Positions 17,466-24,738 of a stretch of 64,000 bases of DNA are shown one piece after another. Made by a program: the position numbers and the translations under genes. Position 1 is the first letter of the stretch. Every line of letters starts with the position of its first letter. The notes under the pieces are model-generated. The model was not told the DNA's origin. It made no database searches and saw only the letters and a list, made by a program, of their open reading frames with translations. Source of the DNA: Thermodesulfobacteriota bacterium (GTDB taxonomy: Bacteria; Desulfobacterota; Thermodesulfobacteria; Thermodesulfobacteriales; Thermodesulfobacteriaceae); the NCBI GenBank assembly GCA_030550555.1, contig JAUQPD010000037.1, positions 62,001-126,000 of the forward strand. The letters run 5' to 3'.

Positions 17466-19088
17466 CTAACCTAAAATCGCTTTAAGATCCGCATCAGGTG
17501 TTGATATCGGTTGAAGATTAAAGTTTTCTACCAAAAAGTTTCTGACATTTCTGCTCAGAAAAGCAGGCATACTGGGACCGAGCAGTATGTTTTTAATTCC
17601 AAGGTAGAGAAGCGTTAAAAAAATAGCCACTGCCTTCTGTTCATACCACGACAGAATCAAAGAAAGCGGTAATTTATTCACATCTACATTCAGAGCTTTT
17701 GCCAAGGCAAGGGCAATTTGAATTGCAGAGTAGGCATCATTGCATTGTCCAATATCGAGTAGTCTTGGTATGCCCTCAATAGTTCCTAGATCCTTGTCGA
17801 AGAATCTGAATTTACCACAAGCAAGTGTTAAAACAAGGCAATCTTGGGGAATCTTCTCCACAAGCTCTGTATAGTAATTTCTGACTGGTTTGGCTCCATC
17901 ACATCCACCAACTAAGAAGAAATGGCGTATTTTCCCCTCTTTCACCAATTCTAGAATTTTTTCAGCAACAGAGAGAACTGCCTTTCTGGCAAATCCAGTA
18001 TAAATCTCAACCCCTGATACATCCTCTTTAAATCCTTCCATCTTTAGAGCCATCTCAATAACAGGTGTAAAATCATCACCTGAAATGTGTTTTACACCAG
18101 GATAGCCTACAGGACCAAGGGTAAAAACACGATCACGATAGGTCTCTTTGGGAGGCATAAGACAGTTTGTTGTCATGACTATGGGGCCTGGGAAAGCCTC
18201 AAACTCCTTTTGTTGATTTTGCCAAGCGGTTCCATAATGCCCAACGAGATGCGAGAACTTCTTAAGTTCTGGATAGCCGTGGGCTGGAAGCATCTCTCCA
18301 TGAGTGTAAATATTTATGCTCTTGCCCTGAGTCTGCTTGAGAAGTTCATAGAGGTCCTTTAAATCGTGGCCGGAGACTAGTATTGCTTTGCCAGCTTTGA
18401 TTCCAAGATATACCTTGGTTGGCCTGGGATCTCCAAAAGCACCTGTGTTTGCTTTGTCCAGGGCCTCCATCGTTAAAAGATTGATACGCCCAGCTTCCAT
18501 TGCTCTATTTATCCAGACATTGAGATCCGAAGTCTTATCCATAAATACAGAAACAAGGAGTTCTTTGAAGGATCTATTTATCTCTTCATTTTGAACTCCA
18601 AGTCTGCTTGCATGATAGGCATAGGCAGAGATACCTTTAAGTGCGTATAGAATAGTCATTTTTAAACTTGCAATATCTTCTCCTTCTTTTTCAAATAGGT
18701 TTTGTTCAATTTCCATTGTCTCTGCCTGTTTGATGAGTTCTGCTCTAGAGGATGGGGGAAAATAATTAGCTAAAGGTGAGTTCAATTGTAAATTTAATTT
18801 TTTCTTAATTTCTTCTCTCAAATCCACTGTTCCTCTGATGTAGTCTATTATCCTTTCGGGATCAAAATTGACATTCGTGAGGGTTGAAAAGATAGCTTCC
18901 ATCAAAAATTGATCAACTGTAGGATCTTTTGAGCCTCTCTTTTCTGCCTCCAAGGAAGCCTCAGCAAGCCCTGCACAGGTGTAGATTAGGAGATCCTGAA
19001 GGACATCAGTTTCATGATCTTTACCACAAACTCCTCTTGTCGTGCAGGCAAATCCCTTGGCTGTTTGTTCGCACTGATTACAAAACAT
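17466..19088 (-). CDS. hcp: Hydroxylamine reductase / hybrid cluster protein
   Basis: A 540-residue prismane protein with a cubane and a hybrid Fe-S-O cluster; it reduces hydroxylamine in vitro and acts in nitric-oxide/nitrosative stress defence. The N-terminal cluster motif is C3-x2-C6-x8-C15-x5-C21, the spacing of the anaerobe type. Later signatures include HGEMLPAHGYPEL, TNCLMPPKETY, VGGCDGAKPVRNYY, LACGKFRF and DIGQCNDAYSA, which supply hybrid-cluster ligands. A strong AAGGAGGAGG precedes the ATG. A CRP/FNR-type box is well placed upstream. No hcr reductase gene is next to it. Confidence 0.96.
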   Translation of the reverse strand: MFCNQCEQTAKGFACTTRGVCGKDHETDVLQDLLIYTCAGLAEASLEAEKRGSKDPTVDQFLMEAIFSTLTNVNFDPERIIDYIRGTVDLREEIKKKLNLQLNSPLANYFPPSSRAELIKQAETMEIEQNLFEKEGEDIASLKMTILYALKGISAYAYHASRLGVQNEEINRSFKELLVSVFMDKTSDLNVWINRAMEAGRINLLTMEALDKANTGAFGDPRPTKVYLGIKAGKAILVSGHDLKDLYELLKQTQGKSINIYTHGEMLPAHGYPELKKFSHLVGHYGTAWQNQQKEFEAFPGPIVMTTNCLMPPKETYRDRVFTLGPVGYPGVKHISGDDFTPVIEMALKMEGFKEDVSGVEIYTGFARKAVLSVAEKILELVKEGKIRHFFLVGGCDGAKPVRNYYTELVEKIPQDCLVLTLACGKFRFFDKDLGTIEGIPRLLDIGQCNDAYSAIQIALALAKALNVDVNKLPLSLILSWYEQKAVAIFLTLLYLGIKNILLGPSMPAFLSRNVRNFLVENFNLQPISTPDADLKAILG

Positions 19089-19446
19089 AGGCCACCTCCT
19101 CCTTTAATAGTTTTTTGGCTTTTAAGTTTCAAAATAAACCCCGAAAACTATGTTTTCCTTGATCTAAGTCAAAAACTTAATAATCCAGATAGAAATCTTC
19201 TTAGAGCGCCTCTTCACAGAAAAAAAATTCTCATCTAGGATAAGTTTATAAATCCCAAAGGAATTGGTATAATCTATCAAGAAACTCTTGCAGGGAGGAC
19301 AAAAAGTTAGAAAAGAGAGCTTGGTTTTTGAAGAGCTAGCTTTGATTTTGACTTAATAATATCTCCCATTGTTAGAAGGAATAGATAGTTTTGATTCAAA
19401 TTTGAAGCTCAAAGTTTGTTAAATTGATACACTTTATAGTAATATT
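19089..19446. other. Divergent intergenic region between hcp and recG
   Basis: This 358-base AT-rich gap has no convincing ORF. It holds the hcp ribosome site and promoter with a CRP/FNR-type box on the left. A TATAAT at 19268-19273 lacks a convincing -35. A self-complementary AGCTAGCT stands near 19340. A TATAGT at 19435-19440 lies immediately before the recG ATG. An undetected small RNA is possible, but nothing in the sequence proves one. Confidence 0.6.
19131..19172 (-). promoter_or_regulatory. CRP/FNR-family operator and class II promoter for hcp
   Basis: TTGATCTAAGTCAA (19159-19172) differs at one base from the FNR-type TTGAT-N4-ATCAA palindrome and matches sites used by HcpR/DNR-like nitrosative-stress regulators. 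On the minus strand a TATTTT -10 (19136-19131) lies so that the palindrome centre falls near -41.5, the classical activator position. No regulator gene is in the window. Confidence 0.6.
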
Positions 19447-21852
19447 ATGGAAGAATGGATTAATAGATTAAGAAATCTTCTAGACAATCTCTCAAAAAAT
19501 AATTATGCCCTATTGCCTAAAAGTAAGGTTGAAAGAACACTCTTTCAAATTTTAGAAAAGCTCAATGAAAAACTTCCCAAAGAGATTATTGAAAGGGCAG
19601 AAAAGCTCGTTGAGGGTTTTGACTCTTCTCCATTAGATGAACGCATAGAACGAATTATTGCTTTGAAAAGTTTACTTGAATATGATATAAAAAACGACAG
19701 TTTTTCATCAATTGAAGAGGAACTTTCAGACCTTGATACTTATAGAAAAAATCGCGAAATTCTATCAACCTCTCTTCTAAATTTGCGTGGTATAGGTCCC
19801 AAAATATATAAAAAACTTGAAAAGAAAGGACTAAAAACAATTGAAGATATATTATATTTTCTACCAAAAGCTTATGAAGATAGACGAATAATAATACCGA
19901 TAAGTTCTCTTAAGGAGGGACAAAAAGCTGTAGTCTTCGGAGAAATTATCAAAAGTGGTGTAAATTATTACTCTAAAAGGAAAACATATGAAGTACTAAT
20001 ACATGATGGGACAGGATTTCTCATACTCAAATGGTTTAATTTTAAAGAAAATGTCTGGAGGGGACTCTATAAAGTAGGTAGCAAAATTTATGCCATTGGT
20101 GAAGTTAAGAGATTTCTTAAAACTTATGAAATGCATCATCCAGAAACATTTGATGAAAATGAGAATGAAAAAATTGATACTGAAATAGGACATATACTCC
20201 CCATATACCCAAGCATAGAAAACTTAAGTGATAGATTTATAAGAAAGCTTATTCAAGAGGTAACTAAAGAATATATACAATTTCTGCATAACTTTATACC
20301 TCAGGAGATCCTGAGAAAAAATCGTTTACTTTCTGTAAAGGAAGCACTCAAAATCCTTCATTTACCACCAAATGATATAAACTATGAAGAGCTTATTTCT
20401 GAAAATAATATTTATCTAAGAAGTTTAGCATTTGAAGAACTCTTTTTCTTAGAACTTGGGTTGGCTTTAAGAAAAAGTAAACTTAGTAAGGAAAAAGGAA
20501 TAGCATTTAATGTAGAAAGTAAACTTGTAGATGATTTTCTATCAAAACTTCCTTTTGAGTTAACTTCTGATCAAAAAAGAGTCATAGAAGAAATTAAAAG
20601 AGACATGGCAAAAGAGACACCAATGAATAGACTTCTTCAGGGAGATGTTGGTTGTGGTAAAACAATTGTTGCCTTTGTGGCAGGTCTAATTGCAATAGAA
20701 AATGGATATCAAGTTGCTCTAATGGCACCAACAGAAATCCTTGCAGAACAACATTATCGTAATTTCCGCCAATACGCTCAACTAATAGGTATCAACTCTG
20801 CTCTTCTCACAGGTGGCACCTTACCTTCTCGCAAGAGAGAGATTAAATTTGGTTTATCTACAGGACATATTAATTTTGTTATAGGAACTCATGCTCTCTT
20901 TCAAGAGGACGTAGAGTTCAAAAAACTTGGACTTGTAATAATTGATGAACAGCATAGATTTGGGGTGCTTCAGCGCGCATCTCTTAGGGAAAAGGCAAAA
21001 GGGGTTATTCCCGACACACTTGTTATGACCGCAACACCAATCCCAAGAACCCTTGCCCTGACTGTTTATGGAGATCTAGATGTATCTATCATCAGAGAAA
21101 TGCCTAAGGGCAGAAAACCTGTTATAACAAAGCTGTTTACTGAATCCAATAAACATATGGCCTATGAGGAACTAAAAAGAGAATTGAGATCAGGTAATCA
21201 AGGCTACATAATTCTTCCCCTCATTGAGGAGTCCGAAGCCTTAGATCTTAAAGCAGTTTTAAGCTACGGAGAAGAACTCAAAAAGACAATATTAAAGGAA
21301 TTTAGAGTAGGAATACTACACGGCAAAATGAGTTCTTCAGAGAAGGAGCGCATAATGAGAGATTTTAAGAGTGGACACTTTCAGGTGCTTATCTCAACAA
21401 CGGTAGTGGAAGTGGGTGTAGATGTTCCACAGGCAACGGTAATGATTATAGAACATGCTGAACGCTTTGGTCTATCACAACTTCACCAATTGAGAGGTAG
21501 AGTAGGAAGAGGAGAAAAACAGTCCTATTGTTTCCTAATAGCCTATAAAATATCTCCAAATAGTGAAGCCTATAGGAGACTCCAGGTGCTTTGTCAGACA
21601 AATGATGGATTTAAGATAGCTGAGGCTGATCTCCAACTTAGAGGACCTGGAGATATATTTGGCACCCAACAAAGTGGTTTTCTTGAGTTCAAAAGAGCTG
21701 ATCCTGTGAGGGACATAGATTTACTAATTCGTGCCAAGGAATCTGCCTTTGAACTCATAGAGAAAAGTCAAGATCTTAAGGAATATCCAGTTTTGAGGGA
21801 AGAGCTTTTTAGAAGATGGGAGGAAAAGCTCAAACTCTCAGAGGTAGCATAA
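19447..21852 (+). CDS. recG: ATP-dependent DNA helicase RecG
   Basis: Remodels stalled replication forks and branch-migrates Holliday junctions. At 801 residues it has an N-terminal helical extension, then the wedge/OB region after LRGIGPKIYKKLEKKGL (about 113-129). Helicase motifs follow: Walker A GDVGCGKT (399-406), DEQH box IDEQHRFGVLQ (499-509), TATPIPRTLALT and QLRGRVGRGEKQSY. No Shine-Dalgarno is visible, and a TATAGT (19435-19440) ends 6 bases before the ATG, so the transcript may be leaderless. tyrA follows after 16 bases. The first about 100 residues resemble the N-terminal extension of thermophile RecG proteins. Confidence 0.96.
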   Translation: MEEWINRLRNLLDNLSKNNYALLPKSKVERTLFQILEKLNEKLPKEIIERAEKLVEGFDSSPLDERIERIIALKSLLEYDIKNDSFSSIEEELSDLDTYRKNREILSTSLLNLRGIGPKIYKKLEKKGLKTIEDILYFLPKAYEDRRIIIPISSLKEGQKAVVFGEIIKSGVNYYSKRKTYEVLIHDGTGFLILKWFNFKENVWRGLYKVGSKIYAIGEVKRFLKTYEMHHPETFDENENEKIDTEIGHILPIYPSIENLSDRFIRKLIQEVTKEYIQFLHNFIPQEILRKNRLLSVKEALKILHLPPNDINYEELISENNIYLRSLAFEELFFLELGLALRKSKLSKEKGIAFNVESKLVDDFLSKLPFELTSDQKRVIEEIKRDMAKETPMNRLLQGDVGCGKTIVAFVAGLIAIENGYQVALMAPTEILAEQHYRNFRQYAQLIGINSALLTGGTLPSRKREIKFGLSTGHINFVIGTHALFQEDVEFKKLGLVIIDEQHRFGVLQRASLREKAKGVIPDTLVMTATPIPRTLALTVYGDLDVSIIREMPKGRKPVITKLFTESNKHMAYEELKRELRSGNQGYIILPLIEESEALDLKAVLSYGEELKKTILKEFRVGILHGKMSSSEKERIMRDFKSGHFQVLISTTVVEVGVDVPQATVMIIEHAERFGLSQLHQLRGRVGRGEKQSYCFLIAYKISPNSEAYRRLQVLCQTNDGFKIAEADLQLRGPGDIFGTQQSGFLEFKRADPVRDIDLLIRAKESAFELIEKSQDLKEYPVLREELFRRWEEKLKLSEVA

Positions 21853-21868
21853 GAGAAGGAGGAGTTAT

Positions 21869-22726
21869 ATGACAGAGGAGAACTTTAAGATAGGAATCAT
21901 TGGTGGTGCAGGAAAAATGGGAAGACTTTTCCAGACACTTTTTGAGAGAAAAGGTTATGAAGTCTTTATTTCCGATGTCGGAGTGGGGCTCTCCCTTGAA
22001 GAACTAATGAAACTATGCAAAGTGATTTTCATTGCAGTTCCTATGGAGGTTTTCCCTAAGATTGTGAAAGAAATTTCTCCTTTAGTGTCTAAATGGCATT
22101 GGATCATAGATATCTGTTCACTTAAACTCGAGCCTTCAAAATTAATGGTGAAACATCTAAAGGGGCCTGAGCTTCTTGCAACCCATCCTCTCTTTGGTCC
22201 CTTTGAAGATACCTTAAAAAATAAGTCTATTGCTATATATCCATTGAAAGGAAAAAACCTTTACCTGTGGTTTAAAGGCGTGATGGAAGAAGAGGGACTT
22301 AGGATTATAGAAATTTCTCCCAAAAGACATGATCAAATCATGGGTCTTGTTCAAGTAATCAATCATTTTTGGCTTCTATTACTTGCCAAGTTAATTCGTG
22401 ATAGTGAAATACAGGCAAAGGAGTTAGTAGAACTATCTACACCAAGTTTTCTCTCACAACTAATCGCCCTTTCACGACTCTCCAAGCAGGATGAAGACCT
22501 CTATGCAAAGATCCAATTAGCCAATCCCTATGGAAAAAAGTTTAGAAACCTTTTTTGTAAAAACTGTAGCCTGCTTAATAAGATCCTAAGTAGAAAAAAT
22601 TCCTCAGCAGAGCTTCTTTTTAAGGATTATTTCAGACTTGCAAAGGAATTAGCACAGGAATTTGAACAACTACTTTCTGTAGAGGTAAAGGAAAAGACAA
22701 ATTCCAGTCAGAATCATCCCCAATGA
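21869..22726 (+). CDS. tyrA: Prephenate dehydrogenase (TyrA family)
   Basis: NAD(P)-dependent oxidative decarboxylation of prephenate (or arogenate) in tyrosine synthesis. The 285-residue protein opens with the Rossmann motif GIIGGAGKMGRLF, continues with IFIAVPMEVFPKI, and has THPLFGP and the helical VQVINHFWLLL region with the conserved His. There is no chorismate mutase domain. AGGAGG stands before the ATG. The last 57 bases overlap the 3' end of lgt on the opposite strand, an unusually deep convergent overlap. Confidence 0.88.
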   Translation: MTEENFKIGIIGGAGKMGRLFQTLFERKGYEVFISDVGVGLSLEELMKLCKVIFIAVPMEVFPKIVKEISPLVSKWHWIIDICSLKLEPSKLMVKHLKGPELLATHPLFGPFEDTLKNKSIAIYPLKGKNLYLWFKGVMEEEGLRIIEISPKRHDQIMGLVQVINHFWLLLLAKLIRDSEIQAKELVELSTPSFLSQLIALSRLSKQDEDLYAKIQLANPYGKKFRNLFCKNCSLLNKILSRKNSSAELLFKDYFRLAKELAQEFEQLLSVEVKEKTNSSQNHPQ

Positions 22727-23443
22727 AAGAATCTGGCCCATAGTCAAGAAATCAAAGAGAAGAGGAAAACTTTGTCCTGGTTCTCTCAAAAATTCAAATA
22801 GAAATCTCAGAATTCCATAAATAACAAGGAAGAGAGCAAGCTTTATGCCTTCCTTCCAAGGTCTATTTCTCAGAGACCACAGGAAAATAAAGAGTAATAG
22901 CCCTGTAAAAAGAGCCTCATAAAGTTGAACAGGATGCCGTGGCTCAGGCCCACCTTCGGGAAAGACTATTGCCCATGGCAGATTTGAGGGTTTACCGTAG
23001 ATCTCACCATTGATGAAATTTCCAATTCTCCCAAAGAATAAACCTAAAGGGGCTGTAACTGCTATCAGATCAGCCCAAAAGAGAAAACTCTGACCCTTAA
23101 ACCTGAGATAGATGTATCCCACAACGACCGCTCCTATAAGTCCTCCATGAAAAGACATTCCACCTTTCCATATCGCAGGAATCTCTAAAGGGTTTTTTAA
23201 AAAATAGTCAGGATAGTAGAAAAAACAAAAACCAAGCCTAGCACCTACAATTAGCCCTAAAAAACTGTAAAACAATAAATTTTCTAAAATAGGATAGAGC
23301 TCAAGTTTTCCTTTTTCCTTCAGTTGATATCTGCAAAGAAAAAGACTTAATAGGAAACTTATAATATACATTAATCCATACCAACGGATTTGAAGGGGAC
23401 CAATTTGGAAGATTACAGGGTCTATGTTAGGATGTGTAAGCAT
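22670..23443 (-). CDS. lgt: Prolipoprotein diacylglyceryl transferase
   Basis: Membrane enzyme that moves diacylglyceryl from phosphatidylglycerol to the lipobox cysteine of prolipoproteins. It has 257 residues and about seven hydrophobic segments. Signatures are GGMSFHGGLIGAVVVGY, GRIGNFINGEIYGKP (containing the Lgt signature Arg) and RHPVQLYEALF. Its start overlaps nth by 17 bases and its 3' end overlaps tyrA. It pairs functionally with lnt at the right edge of the window. Confidence 0.96.
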   Translation of the reverse strand: MLTHPNIDPVIFQIGPLQIRWYGLMYIISFLLSLFLCRYQLKEKGKLELYPILENLLFYSFLGLIVGARLGFCFFYYPDYFLKNPLEIPAIWKGGMSFHGGLIGAVVVGYIYLRFKGQSFLFWADLIAVTAPLGLFFGRIGNFINGEIYGKPSNLPWAIVFPEGGPEPRHPVQLYEALFTGLLLFIFLWSLRNRPWKEGIKLALFLVIYGILRFLFEFLREPGQSFPLLFDFLTMGQILSLGMILTGICLFLYLYRK

Positions 23444-24059
23444 CGCAAAGGTCCTTTAATACACAAAGTTCACACTTAGGTTTCCTTGCAATACAAACTT
23501 TTCTACCATGTGCTTGTAAAAGAAAGGGGAATATGAACCAATCTTCTTTGGGAACTATCTCCATTAGCTCTTTTTCGATCTTCTCTGGTTGTGTCGATTT
23601 GACAAGTCCTAATCTTTGAGAGAGTCTTTTTACATGGGTATCAACTGCTATTCCCTCTACAATTCCATAGGCATTACTTAATACTATATTTGCTGTCTTA
23701 CGAGCTACTCCAGGTAATTCTAGTAATTCTTCCATTGTTCTTGGCACTTCACCGCCATATTTCTCAAGAATTATTTTACATGACTCCTGAATATATTTTG
23801 CTTTCTGTTGATAGAAACCTGTACTTTTTATATCTTCAGCTAATTCCTCAAGGGAAACTTTTACGAAATCTTCAGCACTTTTATATTTTTTAAAAAGTTT
23901 TTCAGTCACTTCATTTACTCTTTCATCCGTACACTGGGCAGAGAGAATTGTTGCAACGAGTAGCTGTAAAGGATTTTCAAATTTTAACGCAATTTTAGCA
24001 TCAGGATGCTCCTTCTTAAGCCTTTCAATTATTATTCTTACTTTTTCCTTTAGATCCAT
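23427..24059 (-). CDS. nth: Endonuclease III
   Basis: DNA glycosylase/AP lyase removing oxidised pyrimidines. The 210-residue protein has the helix-hairpin-helix with catalytic Lys in LPGVARKTANIVLSNAYG, the catalytic Asp in VDTHVKRLSQRLG, and a C-terminal [4Fe-4S] loop C-x6-C-x2-C-x5-C (CIARKPKCELCVLKDLC). An AGGAGGA-type site precedes the ATG. It overlaps lgt and starts 19 bases after the preceding hypothetical gene. Confidence 0.96.
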   Translation of the reverse strand: MDLKEKVRIIIERLKKEHPDAKIALKFENPLQLLVATILSAQCTDERVNEVTEKLFKKYKSAEDFVKVSLEELAEDIKSTGFYQQKAKYIQESCKIILEKYGGEVPRTMEELLELPGVARKTANIVLSNAYGIVEGIAVDTHVKRLSQRLGLVKSTQPEKIEKELMEIVPKEDWFIFPFLLQAHGRKVCIARKPKCELCVLKDLCDAYTS

Positions 24060-24078
24060 ATCTTCCTCCTAAATCTTC

Positions 24079-24738
24079 TTACCGAAGAGGTTTTTCATAT
24101 CTCCTAAATAAGCCTTCAAGGTTATCATAGAAAACTTTACGGAAGTTTTCAAGATTTTCAGGTAATTTAGGAACTATAAACTGAGCTTTATCTTTCAAAA
24201 AAGCCCTTGTTTCCTCAAGAATTTCTTCCTTTTTATCTTTCTCAAAGAGTTCAAGTGCACTGAAAAATTTCCAAAGTCTCAAAAGCCTTTTTTCTTCATC
24301 AAAAGGCTTTCCATCTTCTACTGCATAATTACCTTCTTTTGTGAGTTTTTTCAGCTTATCAAGAAGAGGGATTCTTATTTGTTTAGTTACTTGCTCATCA
24401 AGCAAAAGATATTCTAGAGCAAGCTTAACATAATCAGAGTCTGAAAAGTCTCTATTTAAAATCAAATCTTTAAAGAAACTTGCAAATTCAGTTCTCAAAT
24501 GATCTACAATTTTATAAAACTCATGGGGTGTTTTATTTTCAGCAAAAAAGTCCTCTTTATTCAGAAGCGCTGTATCAAAAAATCTCTCTACATCACTCAA
24601 ATTCAACAAATAGAGAATTGAAAGAAGAAATTCTTCTCTGGATGGACTAAGTGATGTTTCATCTATAATAATCATTTTCTGCTTATCATAAAAATCTAGC
24701 AATAGCTTTATCCAATTCAAAATACGGAATTTATACAT
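24079..24738 (-). CDS. Hypothetical protein coupled to alaS
   Basis: A 219-residue soluble, acidic, mainly helical protein that I do not recognise. It has no signal peptide, membrane segment or cysteine motif. Leucine-rich helices dominate, with charged linkers such as FEKDKKEEILEETRAFL near the C-terminus. The start overlaps the alaS stop by 8 bases, so translation is probably coupled. Codon use looks like its neighbours, arguing for a real gene. A partner of translation or of the downstream repair gene is possible, but nothing shows it. Confidence 0.7.
   Translation of the reverse strand: MYKFRILNWIKLLLDFYDKQKMIIIDETSLSPSREEFLLSILYLLNLSDVERFFDTALLNKEDFFAENKTPHEFYKIVDHLRTEFASFFKDLILNRDFSDSDYVKLALEYLLLDEQVTKQIRIPLLDKLKKLTKEGNYAVEDGKPFDEEKRLLRLWKFFSALELFEKDKKEEILEETRAFLKDKAQFIVPKLPENLENFRKVFYDNLEGLFRRYEKPLR

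Noticed and set aside
19268..19273. TATAAT as promoter of a small RNA between hcp and recG
   Set aside because: No matching -35 at 16-18 nt and no terminator or conserved structure downstream.
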